This document shows, in pieces, positions 35,768-46,446 of a DNA stretch of 64,000 nt. How positions within the stretch are numbered: position 1 is the first letter of the stretch; every line of letters starts with the position of its first letter. Under the pieces are notes generated by a model, which searched no databases, had not been told where the DNA came from, and was given only the letters and a program-made list of their open reading frames with translations. Source of the DNA: Actinomycetota bacterium (GTDB lineage: Bacteria; Actinomycetota; Actinomycetes; Nanopelagicales; Nanopelagicaceae); assembly GCA_009699575.1 (NCBI GenBank), contig WLNY01000002.1, forward strand, positions 36,614-100,613. Reading direction: 5' to 3'. A program made the position numbers and the translations under genes.

Positions 35768-36925
35768 ATGAAGGTCATTCGCTCTATAGCCATTGGTTTA
35801 CTAGTTTTCTACATCGCGCTCTTTGGACTCACCAAAGCCATTCGATACCCAGAACCAATCGCCGCAATTAGATTAGGGCTGGCGCCAGCCTCCAAGACTC
35901 CCGAACTAATGCCCTTTCATGAAATAACCGCTCCCTCAAGATCTTTTGCACCATGGCAAGAGGGCGCCCTTGAAAATATCGATCAAGTTACTTGGAATGG
36001 CAAGAAAACTGATTTTGAAGTATTCCTTAATGAGACAAACACAAATGCATTCTTGATCATCCGAAATGGAAAGATTACCTACGAGTACTACGTTGAAGGG
36101 AAAGATGAAACAACAATTCTCCCATCGTATTCAGTAGCCAAGACGATGACATCACTTCTGGTCGGCCAATTAATTGATGAAGGGAAAATAAAGGAAAGTG
36201 ACACCTTTGTAAGCATTGTGCCGCAATTTAAAGCAGGCACATCTTTTGACAAGGTCACAATTGAAGATCTTCTCGATATGAATTCTGGCATTGGAGTATC
36301 CGATAACTATCCAACTGGCCCATCTGGTTGGGGAGTAGCAATTGCTCAGATGTATGCAACAACTGATATGAATTGGTTCGTAGAACATAATCGAAAAATG
36401 AAAGAAGAGCCTGGAACTTTTCCAGAATATCGAAGCGTGAACACTGAACTACTTGGGTTGATTGTGCAAAAAATAACAGGAAAATCACTCTCGGATTCCT
36501 TTTCAGAACGTATCTGGAAAACTGTCGGAGCGGATTTTAACGCGACATGGAATGTAGATAAAGCGGGAGGTCACGAAAAAGCTTTTTGCTGTTTCAATGC
36601 AACTGCGCGAGATTATGCAAGAATCGGTGAAGCGATTATGACTGGCTCTCCCGCTATTGCAAGTGAAAGATGGAAAGAGCGACTATCGACACCCACTGTG
36701 ACACTTGATTATGGATGGGGTTATGGAGCTCAAATGTGGCACCCCTATCAAGGTATCAATCTCATGCTAGGACTTCATGGTCAATACATCTTTCAAGATG
36801 CTGCGCGAGATACAGTGATTGTAAAATTAAGTGACATGCCAACAAGCTCAGATGGGATTACTCCAAAAATTGCAGCTGTTCTCAAAGAAATATCAGAGAA
36901 GAACTTGATCGTCGCGGTGCACTAG
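35768..36925 (+). CDS. serine hydrolase, class C beta-lactamase-like / penicillin-binding fold
   Basis: N-terminal hydrophobic anchor; SVAK (SxxK) and YRSVN (YxN) motifs. Confidence 0.82.
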   Translation: MKVIRSIAIGLLVFYIALFGLTKAIRYPEPIAAIRLGLAPASKTPELMPFHEITAPSRSFAPWQEGALENIDQVTWNGKKTDFEVFLNETNTNAFLIIRNGKITYEYYVEGKDETTILPSYSVAKTMTSLLVGQLIDEGKIKESDTFVSIVPQFKAGTSFDKVTIEDLLDMNSGIGVSDNYPTGPSGWGVAIAQMYATTDMNWFVEHNRKMKEEPGTFPEYRSVNTELLGLIVQKITGKSLSDSFSERIWKTVGADFNATWNVDKAGGHEKAFCCFNATARDYARIGEAIMTGSPAIASERWKERLSTPTVTLDYGWGYGAQMWHPYQGINLMLGLHGQYIFQDAARDTVIVKLSDMPTSSDGITPKIAAVLKEISEKNLIVAVH

Positions 36926-38008
36926 TTCTCTTTCATACTCTGGACCAAGTGATTGAGCCAGTTCTTTCGTGGAGCGGCCAAGCATTGCTGGTATTTCGTT
37001 AGCATCAAAGGCGACGAGCCCGCGAGCAATAACTTTTCCAGTTGGCCCAACAAGTTCGACGGCGTCGCCAGCATCAAATTCACCTTCAACAGCTGTCACA
37101 CCGGCAGGCAATAGTGAAGCGCCTCGTTCGATAATTGCTTTCTCAGCGCCTGCGTCCAAAATTAGTCGACCTCGCGGAGTCGTGGCATGTGCCAACCACA
37201 GCAAACGAGCAGTAGTTTTATTGGGGTGTTCATGGAAAAAAGTTCCCAGTTGTGCCCCGTCAAGTGACTGGCTTGCTTCTTCAAGAGATGTCAGCAACAT
37301 TGGAATTCCAGCGCTCGTTGCAATGCGCGCGGCATCAACTTTAGTAACCATTCCTCCGCTTCCTACTCCTGCAGAACCGGCACCTCCGAGGGATGATTCA
37401 TTAATTTCTGAAACATCTAAGACGTCATAAATTGGGTGGGAACCAGCTTGAGTTGGTGGGGCATTGTAAAGAGCATCAATATCTGAAATGAGAACAAGAA
37501 GGTCAGCGCCTATAAGGAGTGCAACAAGTGCTGCGAGGCGATCGTTATCTCCAAAGCGAATCTCTTGAGTACCTACCGAATCGTTTTCATTGATGATAGG
37601 AACAACTCCGAGTGCAAGTAGCTTGTATAAAGTACGCTGCGCATTTTGATAGTGAGATCTGCGCACAACATCTTGAGTCGTAAGTAGTACCTGTGACGCA
37701 GTAATTGCGTGTCGGGCGAAACTTTCTGTATAGCGATGGACGAGTAGTCCCTGACCCACGGATGCAGCAGCTTGTTGAGTAGCTAAATCTTTTGGACGAG
37801 AAGTAAGTCCTAACGGAGCCAAGCCCGCAGCAATCGCTCCAGATGAAACTACTACTACTTCCGAACCTCGAGCACGCGCCGATGCAACAACATCAACAAG
37901 TTTGTCTACAGCCTGAGAATCAAGTTGTGAGCCAGCTTTTCCAGTCAAACTCGATGAACCAATTTTGATAACGATACGGTGTGCATGGCGCACTTTTTCG
38001 CGGCTCAT
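36893..38008 (-). CDS. proB: glutamate 5-kinase with PUA domain
   Basis: VIKIGSSSLTGKAG; INENDSVGTQEIRFGDNDRLAALVA; C-terminal PUA-like region. Confidence 0.96.
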   Translation of the reverse strand: MSREKVRHAHRIVIKIGSSSLTGKAGSQLDSQAVDKLVDVVASARARGSEVVVVSSGAIAAGLAPLGLTSRPKDLATQQAAASVGQGLLVHRYTESFARHAITASQVLLTTQDVVRRSHYQNAQRTLYKLLALGVVPIINENDSVGTQEIRFGDNDRLAALVALLIGADLLVLISDIDALYNAPPTQAGSHPIYDVLDVSEINESSLGGAGSAGVGSGGMVTKVDAARIATSAGIPMLLTSLEEASQSLDGAQLGTFFHEHPNKTTARLLWLAHATTPRGRLILDAGAEKAIIERGASLLPAGVTAVEGEFDAGDAVELVGPTGKVIARGLVAFDANEIPAMLGRSTKELAQSLGPEYERELVHRDDQVLL

Positions 38009-38011
38009 TCA

Positions 38012-39502
38012 TCACTCCTCGTCGGACTCGATAATTGGTTCTACTATTTTAGGTGAGTGAGGGTCTTCAACGTTGTATTCCCATTGTTGAGCGATTTCAT
38101 CGTCACTGAGTTGGTCTGAAGTTCGCTCTGGACGCCAAGGTGATTCCAATCGCGAATCTTCGCCTCGTCGATGTAAGTGACCTGCTAATTGTTCCGCGCC
38201 CGCCTCAATTGTTGGTTCCCAATCAAAGACCACTTCATTCTCACCGGAACCAATACGCACTTCGCTGCCAGCAACAGCGCCTTGCTTGTACAACTCTTTT
38301 TCGACCCCTAATTGAGCAAGGCGATCAGCGAGGTAACCAATGGCTTCGGCATTTTTAAAGTTTGTCTGTCGAACCCAGCGCACAACTTTATTTCCGCGCA
38401 CAGTAAATGAACCATCTGCATTAGCTTTAACAGTGAAACCCGAATCATCTACTGGGGTTGGGCGTAAAATGATGCGAGTTCGAACTTCGGTTGCAACGTC
38501 AGCACGTGCTTTTTGCACTAGACGCGCCATTGCATATGTCAGATCGGTAAGCCCTTCGCGCGAAGCTGCAGATACTAAATAGACGTCGTAACCCTTTTCA
38601 CGAAGAGTTTCTTCAACCATAGATGCCATAGCAGCGCCATCCGGTAAATCAATTTTGTTAAGTGCAACAATACGAGGGCGATCCTCTAAGCCTCCATAAA
38701 TAGCGAGTTCATTTTCAATAGTTTCTAAATCCTGAATAGGATTTCGATCTGTTTCCAAAGTTCCGCAATCGAGTACATGAACAAGTGCCACGCACCGTTC
38801 AACGTGACGTAAAAATTCAAGACCGAGACCTTTGCCTTGGCTAGCTCCTGGAATAAGTCCTGGAACATCAGCTACGGTAAATCGAGTTTCACCGGCTTGC
38901 ACGACGCCAAGGTTTGGAATCAAAGTTGTAAATGGGTAGTCTGCAATTTTTGGACGAGCTGCAGAGATCGCAGCGATCAAAGAAGATTTACCCGCGCTTG
39001 GATATCCAACGAGGGCGATGTCGGCAACTGATTTAAGTTCTAGGTAGAGAGTGCGCTCTTCACCTGGTTCTCCAAGGAGTGCAAAGCCTGGCGCCCGTCG
39101 TTTAGAAGATGAAAGCGCTAAATTTCCCAGTCCCCCATGGCCACCTTGAGCTGCCATAAATGTTGTGCCAATACCAACAAGGTCTGCAATTTGCACACCA
39201 TCTTTATCAAAGACAACAGTTCCGTTGGGAACTCCCAGTATGAGGTCTTCTCCATACACACCATCTTTGCGATCGCCATAACCTTGATGACCCGAAGTTG
39301 CTTTGCGATGGGGTGAATGATGAAAATCAAGAAGAGTGGTCACATTTGGATCCACAATAAGAATGACATCTCCACCGCGTCCACCGTTGCCACCATCTGG
39401 GCCACCGAGCGGTTTAAATTTTTCGCGTTTTACAGAAACGCACCCATCTCCGCCTTTTCCGGCAGAGGCATAGAGAGTTACGCGATCAACAAAAGTTGCC
39501 AT
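38012..39502 (-). CDS. obgE: GTPase Obg
   Basis: [58 protein letters not shown]. Confidence 0.97.
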   Translation of the reverse strand: MATFVDRVTLYASAGKGGDGCVSVKREKFKPLGGPDGGNGGRGGDVILIVDPNVTTLLDFHHSPHRKATSGHQGYGDRKDGVYGEDLILGVPNGTVVFDKDGVQIADLVGIGTTFMAAQGGHGGLGNLALSSSKRRAPGFALLGEPGEERTLYLELKSVADIALVGYPSAGKSSLIAAISAARPKIADYPFTTLIPNLGVVQAGETRFTVADVPGLIPGASQGKGLGLEFLRHVERCVALVHVLDCGTLETDRNPIQDLETIENELAIYGGLEDRPRIVALNKIDLPDGAAMASMVEETLREKGYDVYLVSAASREGLTDLTYAMARLVQKARADVATEVRTRIILRPTPVDDSGFTVKANADGSFTVRGNKVVRWVRQTNFKNAEAIGYLADRLAQLGVEKELYKQGAVAGSEVRIGSGENEVVFDWEPTIEAGAEQLAGHLHRRGEDSRLESPWRPERTSDQLSDDEIAQQWEYNVEDPHSPKIVEPIIESDEE

Positions 39503-39553
39503 CATGAACCCTCTCATCTCGAAAAAACATTTAACTAAATCTTTCTTAGCAAT

Positions 39554-39586
39554 AAAAAAGCGGACCGCTATTGATTGCGGCCCGCT
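39554..39586 (-). terminator. rho-independent terminator downstream of rpmA
   Basis: minus strand AGCGGGCCGC-AATCAATA-GCGGTCCGCTTTTTT: stem with one mismatch then T run. Confidence 0.85.
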
Positions 39587-39605
39587 CTTCTATAAGAACC
39601 GAAAA

Positions 39606-39860
39606 TTAAGCTACCGGAACCACATTCACTACACGACGACCGCGAGCGCGACCGAATTCAACTGATCCCGCTGCGAGAGCGAAAAGAGTGTCATCTTTAC
39701 CGCGACCAACATTTGCACCTGGGTGAAAGTGAGTTCCGCGCTGACGTACCAAGATTTCGCCACTGTTAACAACCTGACCACCAAAGCGCTTAATACCGAG
39801 GTACTGCGGATTGGAATCGCGACCGTTACGTGTCGAGGAGACACCTTTCTTACTTGCCAT
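39606..39860 (-). CDS. rpmA: 50S ribosomal protein L27
   Basis: [43 protein letters not shown]. Confidence 0.98.
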   Translation of the reverse strand: MASKKGVSSTRNGRDSNPQYLGIKRFGGQVVNSGEILVRQRGTHFHPGANVGRGKDDTLFALAAGSVEFGRARGRRVVNVVPVA

Positions 39861-39887
39861 TGCTCAACTCCTATGTGTGGTCGGTGA

Positions 39888-40196
39888 TTAAAGGGTAATT
39901 GCTGTAATTTTTACGCGAGTCAACTGCGCACGAAAACCTTGACGGCGGCGATAGCCGGTCTTGTTCTTGTAGCGAAGGATGTCAATCTTTGGACCCTTGA
40001 GTTCTTCCATAACTTCGCCAGTTACCTTGACGGTTGAAAGAGTTTTTGGATCAGATGTAACTGTTGCGCCATCGACAACAAGGACAGCTGGGAATGAAAC
40101 CGTTGCACCAGTTGCACTATCGATTCGATCGACAATGATGGTCTCGCCAACGGCTACCTTCTCCTGGCGTCCGCCAGCTTTCACGATTGCGTACAC
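39888..40196 (-). CDS. rplU: 50S ribosomal protein L21
   Basis: [27 protein letters not shown] start after GGAG. Confidence 0.96.
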   Translation of the reverse strand: MYAIVKAGGRQEKVAVGETIIVDRIDSATGATVSFPAVLVVDGATVTSDPKTLSTVKVTGEVMEELKGPKIDILRYKNKTGYRRRQGFRAQLTRVKITAITL

Positions 40197-40228
40197 GTTA
40201 CTACTCCACTTCGTAAGGCCACACTCGC

Positions 40229-40297
40229 CTAGATGAATAACCATCTAGATCAAACGGGCAGAGGCTAAGGGTACGGAGTACCGCACCCGCGGGTCAA
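40229..40297 (-). promoter_or_regulatory. rplU promoter (TTGACC-N18-TACCCT) and leader hairpin
   Basis: -35-like 40292-40297, -10-like 40268-40273, perfect 7-bp hairpin CTAGATG-GTTATT-CATCTAG at 40229-40248. Confidence 0.55.
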
Positions 40298-40309
40298 ACT
40301 GAGATATTC

Positions 40310-42460
40310 CTAGGCTCCAGGGGTCACAACTCCGCTGCTCACTGCTCGACGGCGCTTTCGCCCGCGGCTGTGATCTGGCTTGCTTTGAGGTAGATCCTCT
40401 GGCTCAGAAACACTCTCGGGCTCAGATTCCGAGTTAAGTATCTCCTTGAATTCGTGACCTGTTGCGCTCTCCTCTTCCACATCTTCATGCGAAGCGGACT
40501 GTGAATTCACTTGAGGCATAGGCGCCTTCATTTTCACAGGTTCAGTGTGAATGTGAATTCCACGCCCTGCGCAGCTATCACAGGTTGTAGAGAAGGCTTC
40601 GATAAGTCCTTGTCCTACACGCTTGCGAGTCATCTGCACTAGACCAAGGGATGTCACTTCCGCTACCTGGTGTTTTGTTCTATCGCGACCTAAACACTCT
40701 ATGAGGCGACGCAATACCTGTTCACGGTTTGATTCAAGAATCATGTCAATGAAGTCAACGACAATAATTCCACCGAGGTCGCGAAGTCGTAACTGTCGCG
40801 CAATTTCCTCGGCCGCTTCAAGGTTGTTCTTCGTGACCGTCTCTTCGAGATTTCCACCCTTACCAATAAATTTACCCGTGTTCACATCGATGACAATCAT
40901 TGCCTCAGTGCGATCTATAACTAATGAACCACCTGAAGGCAGGTACACCTTGCGATCAAATGCTTTCGCTAGTTGTTCTTCAACGCGATACTCAGCAAAA
41001 AGATCCCCTGTGCCGGTCCATTTTTCCAATTTGGAAATAAGTTCTGGAGCGATAAAACCTAGGTAGTTATGAATCTCTTCATAGGCTTGGCTTCCTTGCA
41101 CCGTGAGCTTGCGGAAATCTTCATTGAAGATATCTCGAATAACTCGGACAGCTAAATCTGGCTCAGAATAGAGAAGTGCGGGTGCGTGAAAGTTTGGATT
41201 TTCAGCCTTCTGGTAGATGTCTTCCCATTGCGCCTTGAGTCGAGCAACATCGCCAGTAATTTCTTCTTCGGATGCGCCCTCTGCTGCAGTACGTACGATG
41301 ACTCCCGCCCCTTCTGGGATGAGATCTTTGAGGATTGCTTTGAGTCGAGTGCGCTCGGCTTCGGGCAAGCTGCGACTTATTCCACTCATACCGCCGCCAG
41401 GGACATAGACGACATAGCGACCAGGTAATGAAATCTGACTTGTAAGACGAGCGCCTTTTTGGCCGATTGGGTCCTTAGTCACTTGTACCAATACTGGTTG
41501 CCCAGTTTTTAAAACCATCTCAATTTTTCTTGGTTCAGTTTCTGAAATACCAGCCGCGTCCCAATTGACCTCGCCCGCGTATAGAACTGCGTTTCTTCCT
41601 TTACCGATGTCAACAAATGCTGCTTCCATCGATGGGAGGACATTTTGTACGCGACCTAAATACACATTTCCAACATATGAAACGTTGCTATTTCTGTTGA
41701 CGTAGTGCTCAACCATGACTTTATCTTCAATAACTGCAATCTGGATGCGATCTGCAATCTGACGCACGACCATCTCACGGTCAACATTTTCACGACGGGC
41801 AAGAAATTCTGAATCAGTAATGACAGTTCCGCGACGACGATATGGTTCGCGATATTCACTGCGCGAATTGGAACGATCGTTGCGATCGTTGCGTTCTCGA
41901 CGTGGCCTACGCGTTTCAGCACGAGGTGTGCGCTCACGAGCTTCACGAACCTTTACAACTGTAATGACACCATCTTCTTCGACAGTCTCGCCCGCAGTGA
42001 CGCCCTCACCCGCAGCCCGGCGGCGGCGGCGACGACGATGGGTTGTGCCATCTGCGCCTTCTTCGCTCTCGGACTCTGAGTCATCTGCACTCTCTGCGCC
42101 TTCTAACTCTTCAACACCTTCACCGGTTGCCTTACGACGACCGCGACCACCACGGCGGCGGCGGCGATTACGGTTTGCGCGCTCTTCATCATCGCCTGCT
42201 GATTCAGTATCTGTAACGACTGGGCTTTCAACTGTTGGTGCTTTCGCAGCGACTTTCTTAACAACTGCTTTCTTGCTCGCTCGTGCGGGCTTTTCAGCCA
42301 CTGGGGCGGCTTGAAACATTGGGACCGGGACTGCAGGAGCTTTTTTCTTGCTTGGGCTCTTGCTCTCGGTAACTTCGACTGGAGTGAGAGCCTCCTCATT
42401 TTTCTTACTTGCAACTTTCTTAGCCGCACGCTTGCGCGGCGTCTTTGGCTCAATAGCCAT
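40310..42460 (-). CDS. rne: ribonuclease E/G family protein
   Basis: S1-like region GNVYLGRVQNVLPSMEAAFVDIGKGRNAVLYAGEV; MIVIDVNTGKF; Arg/Gly-rich N-terminal extension. Confidence 0.94.
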   Translation of the reverse strand: MAIEPKTPRKRAAKKVASKKNEEALTPVEVTESKSPSKKKAPAVPVPMFQAAPVAEKPARASKKAVVKKVAAKAPTVESPVVTDTESAGDDEERANRNRRRRRGGRGRRKATGEGVEELEGAESADDSESESEEGADGTTHRRRRRRRAAGEGVTAGETVEEDGVITVVKVREARERTPRAETRRPRRERNDRNDRSNSRSEYREPYRRRGTVITDSEFLARRENVDREMVVRQIADRIQIAVIEDKVMVEHYVNRNSNVSYVGNVYLGRVQNVLPSMEAAFVDIGKGRNAVLYAGEVNWDAAGISETEPRKIEMVLKTGQPVLVQVTKDPIGQKGARLTSQISLPGRYVVYVPGGGMSGISRSLPEAERTRLKAILKDLIPEGAGVIVRTAAEGASEEEITGDVARLKAQWEDIYQKAENPNFHAPALLYSEPDLAVRVIRDIFNEDFRKLTVQGSQAYEEIHNYLGFIAPELISKLEKWTGTGDLFAEYRVEEQLAKAFDRKVYLPSGGSLVIDRTEAMIVIDVNTGKFIGKGGNLEETVTKNNLEAAEEIARQLRLRDLGGIIVVDFIDMILESNREQVLRRLIECLGRDRTKHQVAEVTSLGLVQMTRKRVGQGLIEAFSTTCDSCAGRGIHIHTEPVKMKAPMPQVNSQSASHEDVEEESATGHEFKEILNSESEPESVSEPEDLPQSKPDHSRGRKRRRAVSSGVVTPGA

Positions 42461-42673
42461 GGCACCAAATCCTCTATGCGTTAACGAAAACGCGCTCTGG
42501 CTTGAATTGTGAGGCCTTCGAAAAGAACTAACTTCATCAAGCAAATCTTCTTTAGAGTTCGCGCTAGGCGTTAATCGCGAAGAGATCGCGAGCCGCGCTG
42601 AACTTCCATAAGTATGACAGATGAGGGCTATAAACCCAACTACCGAGGAATCGAGCGCTAATTCGCGCCTAAT

Positions 42674-43834
42674 TTAGGCCAAGTGTCGGGCGTGCACATT
42701 TTGCAACAGACCAAAGCCAATGAGATTGGCAAACATACTCGATCCTCCATATGAAATAAATGGCAAAGGAACGCCAGTCATGGGCATCAGACCAAGAGTC
42801 ATGCCGATATTTTCAAATATCTGAAATGCAAACCACGCGATAATTCCTGTTGCAACAAGTCGCCCATAGGGGTCACTCGTTCGCCTAGCAATCGTAAAAC
42901 CTCTAATAAGAATGATTGTCAATAAAATCAAAATCAAGCCGCTGCCCATAAAGCCAATCTCCTCGCCCGCTACAGTGAAGATGAAGTCTGTTTGTTGCTC
43001 TGGAACGAATCGACCATTTGTTTGAGGGCCGTTAAATAAACCGGTTCCAAGTAACCCACCAGAGCCAACGGTAATTCGTGCTTGACGAAGCTGATAGCCA
43101 CTACCTTGCGTGTCAGCATTTGGATCAACAAAAGATTGCAAACGCTTCACTTGATAATCACTAATAACACCAAGCTTTGCAGCTCCCGTCGCCCCAATTG
43201 CAGCGACAAGTAATAACCCAACAACCCATTTAGTTGGCGCTCCAGAGACTGCAATAATTGTGACTACAGATGCACTAATAATAAAAATGGTACCCATATC
43301 CGGTTGCAGCAAGATGAATATCACCGGAATGCCTGCGATTAGTAGGGCTTGGATAACATCACTCGATGAAGGTTCATTACTGTCATGAGTTCTCTCAGAG
43401 AGAACCATAGAGATTCCTACGATGATTGAAATTTTTGCAAGTTCAGCCGGCTGAATTTGAAATCCTCCGGGAAGTGAAATCCACGCCTTCGCTCCATTGA
43501 CAGTACTTCCAAAAGCCGGAATGAGAACTGCTATAAGTCCTAAAACGCCAGCAGCCCAGACAATGGGTGTGTATGCGCGTAATAGCCTGTAATCGATGAC
43601 CGTAGTCCCCCACGCAAGGAGTGCGCCGATCAATATATTTATAACATGTCTTTTTAAATAATATTGCGGATCTAATCCATTTGCGGCATACCAATCACGT
43701 GTCCCTGCATACACGAGGAGTGTTCCCATAATGAGTAGTGCAACGACAGCACCGGTGAGTATGGGATCAAAACCTTGAAAGATCGACCCTCGAGCTTTTT
43801 TTCGATAGAGATTTCGATTATTGAGAGACATCAT
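42674..43834 (-). CDS. rodA: rod shape-determining glycosyltransferase RodA (SEDS)
   Basis: FILLQPDMGTI; FVPEQQTDFIFTVAGEEIGFMGS; GVPLPFISYGGSS. Confidence 0.95.
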   Translation of the reverse strand: MMSLNNRNLYRKKARGSIFQGFDPILTGAVVALLIMGTLLVYAGTRDWYAANGLDPQYYLKRHVINILIGALLAWGTTVIDYRLLRAYTPIVWAAGVLGLIAVLIPAFGSTVNGAKAWISLPGGFQIQPAELAKISIIVGISMVLSERTHDSNEPSSSDVIQALLIAGIPVIFILLQPDMGTIFIISASVVTIIAVSGAPTKWVVGLLLVAAIGATGAAKLGVISDYQVKRLQSFVDPNADTQGSGYQLRQARITVGSGGLLGTGLFNGPQTNGRFVPEQQTDFIFTVAGEEIGFMGSGLILILLTIILIRGFTIARRTSDPYGRLVATGIIAWFAFQIFENIGMTLGLMPMTGVPLPFISYGGSSMFANLIGFGLLQNVHARHLA

Positions 43835-45915
43835 TAACTCCCTTTTACTTTAGTTGCAGGAGAAATTTTCGGAAGGTCCGTAGGCGGCTTGCCATTTGGA
43901 AATATTGCTTTTGTCGCATCGACTCTTGAGCCTTTTACACCAAAGAGAGTTTCGTATATTTTTCGCACACCAACTGCTGACGTTGACGCTCCAAAGCCAC
44001 CTTGACTTACCATCATCACAACTGCATATTCAGGTTTTTCACTCGGTGCATATGAAGCAAACCACGCGGTGTTATCTTTTTTTGATCCGTTTGCATTCTT
44101 TCCGAAAACTTCAGCAGTTCCAGTTTTCCCACTCACGGCAATTGGGAAGCCTGAAAAGGCGCCAGCAGCTGTTCCCGCAGTTACTACCTCTCGAAGGGCT
44201 AAATGAAGAAAATTGATGGTTGCCTTTGATGCAGGAATGCTCCCAAGAGTCTTTCCGGTAATCTTCTTAATGATGGTGCCATCAGTTTTAACAATAGCTT
44301 TTCCAACTGTTGGCTGTAGAATTTTTCCGCCATTAGCAATTGCTGCATACATCTGCGTCAACTTAAGTGGTGTCAGAACTACATCTCCCTGACCGATTGC
44401 AAAGTTCACCGCATCGCCAGCTCGAATCTTGTCACCATCAAGACAGTTTTCTCGAGCTAGCTCAACAAGAAAAGGGGTCTGTTGAGCAGCTGATGCTCTA
44501 TTTTTATAATCACAGTAAAAATTCTTGTTCTGGGCATACCAATCTTTTCTCCACTGACGATCTGGTACTCGGCCAGTTGATTCTGATGGAAGATCGATTC
44601 CTGTTTTTTGATTGACTTGAAAACCGCGAGCAGCCGAATAGAAATAATCATTGGCATCAGATTTTGGCTTTAACCCACCATCGCGTAGCCATTCATCAAA
44701 TGCGATTTGGTACCACAGTGTGTCGCAGGAGACAGCTATACCTCGCTTGAGAGAAATTCTTCCCTGCGCCTTGCTTTCAAAGTTTTGAAATGCTCGAGTT
44801 CCTACTTGTACCTGGGCAGGACAGTCATAGGACTTATTCAGGTCATATCCAGCAGCTGCAGCTGCTACAACTGATACCGACTTAAATGTTGATGCAGGTG
44901 CAAACAACCCTTGCAGAGGTCGAGAGAGCGCTGGCACGCCAGTCTCTTCGCTAAAAAGTGCTGCTGCTTGTTCAAAAGTTAATCCCTTCTCCCATGAGTT
45001 GGGATCATAGGTTGGATACGAGGCCATCGCGAGAATCTGTCCCGTGTTTACATCCATCACAATTGCAGCACCAGAATCCGCTTTTCGCCCCATCGCTTTT
45101 GCTCGTCGAACTGCATCTGCAAGAGCGTTCTCGACAGAAGATTGCAAGCGCGAATCCACACTTGTAATCAAATGATTTCCTGGTACGGGTTGTGAGTTTT
45201 GACTTTCTCGAGTGATTGCTTCTTTACGATCAACAATTACAGTGCGAATTCCAGGGGTACCACGAAGATATTGATCGTATTGAACTTCAAGTCCGGTTTT
45301 GCCTACTGATTCGCTGCGGAAGTATTTCTTTTCACTTGCTAGGTCCGCTTCAGTAACTGGCCCCACGTAGCCAAGAAGGTGCGCGGCATTGATACCTGCG
45401 TTTCCTGGATAGTTGCGAAGCGCAACAGGGGTTGCATCAATCCCTGGATACTCATCCGACCGTTCAACAACTTGAAGTGCTATATCTGGAGTTGCCTCCT
45501 TGGTAATTGGAATTGGTTGATACCTTGATCCCGTCCAACATCCAGCTTTCTGATTCTTGGGCAGCTCTCCACATAATCGAGTCTTACGAAAGACATCTGA
45601 ATACGAGAGCTTGAGCAGTCGTGAAACTCGTCCCAGAACTGCCACGCCATTATCGCTTTGACTATCGAGTGCGATTCGATCAGCAGTGATTGCCAGCCCC
45701 ACTCGATTAAGTGCTAAAGGAACACCCGATGAATCAACGATGAGACCACGTGTTGCGGGGCTAATGACATCTCGACTTTGAATGCTTAGCGCTGCGTCTT
45801 TGTATTTAGGCCCAGCAGCAACTTGGAGATAAAATAATCTCCCCATCAAAGCAACCATCAAAGTAACTACAAATATCTGAACAACGACAAGACTCAACCG
45901 TGATCTTTGATTCAT
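43834..45915 (-). CDS. mrdA: penicillin-binding protein 2
   Basis: transpeptidase motifs APASTFKSVS (SxxK), SCD, SGKTGTAEV (KTG). Confidence 0.95.
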   Translation of the reverse strand: MNQRSRLSLVVVQIFVVTLMVALMGRLFYLQVAAGPKYKDAALSIQSRDVISPATRGLIVDSSGVPLALNRVGLAITADRIALDSQSDNGVAVLGRVSRLLKLSYSDVFRKTRLCGELPKNQKAGCWTGSRYQPIPITKEATPDIALQVVERSDEYPGIDATPVALRNYPGNAGINAAHLLGYVGPVTEADLASEKKYFRSESVGKTGLEVQYDQYLRGTPGIRTVIVDRKEAITRESQNSQPVPGNHLITSVDSRLQSSVENALADAVRRAKAMGRKADSGAAIVMDVNTGQILAMASYPTYDPNSWEKGLTFEQAAALFSEETGVPALSRPLQGLFAPASTFKSVSVVAAAAAGYDLNKSYDCPAQVQVGTRAFQNFESKAQGRISLKRGIAVSCDTLWYQIAFDEWLRDGGLKPKSDANDYFYSAARGFQVNQKTGIDLPSESTGRVPDRQWRKDWYAQNKNFYCDYKNRASAAQQTPFLVELARENCLDGDKIRAGDAVNFAIGQGDVVLTPLKLTQMYAAIANGGKILQPTVGKAIVKTDGTIIKKITGKTLGSIPASKATINFLHLALREVVTAGTAAGAFSGFPIAVSGKTGTAEVFGKNANGSKKDNTAWFASYAPSEKPEYAVVMMVSQGGFGASTSAVGVRKIYETLFGVKGSRVDATKAIFPNGKPPTDLPKISPATKVKGS

Positions 45916-46433
45916 AATCGAGCCTTTGAATCAAATATAAAATTATGCACATACGAAATTGCTGGAAGCAACAATGGAGTTATCGCTAGAGTCCATAAAC
46001 TATTTCCGATAAGGGTGACGGCTACCCCAGAAATGCTCCCAATTTTGAGTCCAAGTAGGAGGCCAGAAATCAAGTACAGAGCTAGCGATGCGCCAACGGC
46101 AAGAGAAACTAAAATAACAATCGATATTGGATTTCCCCTGACGCTGTCATCTCCATAGGCGAGAAAAGCAAGTACATATCCCGCAATTATCAAAATTAAA
46201 GTCCATTGGCCCAATGGCCCATCAGCGCTTTGAGATAAATCCATCATTAGTCCAGCGATAAAACCAATGAGGGCGCCGACCGTCGGGGTACTCAACGATG
46301 CCCATGTAAGAGAAAAAATAAGGAGGAGGGAAAACCCACCCCCAGGCAAACGAAATTGACTGATGACACTTTCTTGAATCACGAATATTAGTAAAACTAA
46401 AAGGGCTGAAAGTGAAAACTGTCGCAAAAGCAT
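45912..46433 (-). CDS. mreD: rod shape-determining protein MreD
   Basis: small multi-pass protein between mreC and mrdA. Confidence 0.88.
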   Translation of the reverse strand: MLLRQFSLSALLVLLIFVIQESVISQFRLPGGGFSLLLIFSLTWASLSTPTVGALIGFIAGLMMDLSQSADGPLGQWTLILIIAGYVLAFLAYGDDSVRGNPISIVILVSLAVGASLALYLISGLLLGLKIGSISGVAVTLIGNSLWTLAITPLLLPAISYVHNFIFDSKARL

Positions 46434-46446
46434 CTGGTGTCAGAGC

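Noticed and set aside
40623-41066. 147-aa plus-strand ORF and the 41820-42314 ORF
   Set aside because: Antisense frames of rne; Arg/Ser-rich composition reflects the sense strand
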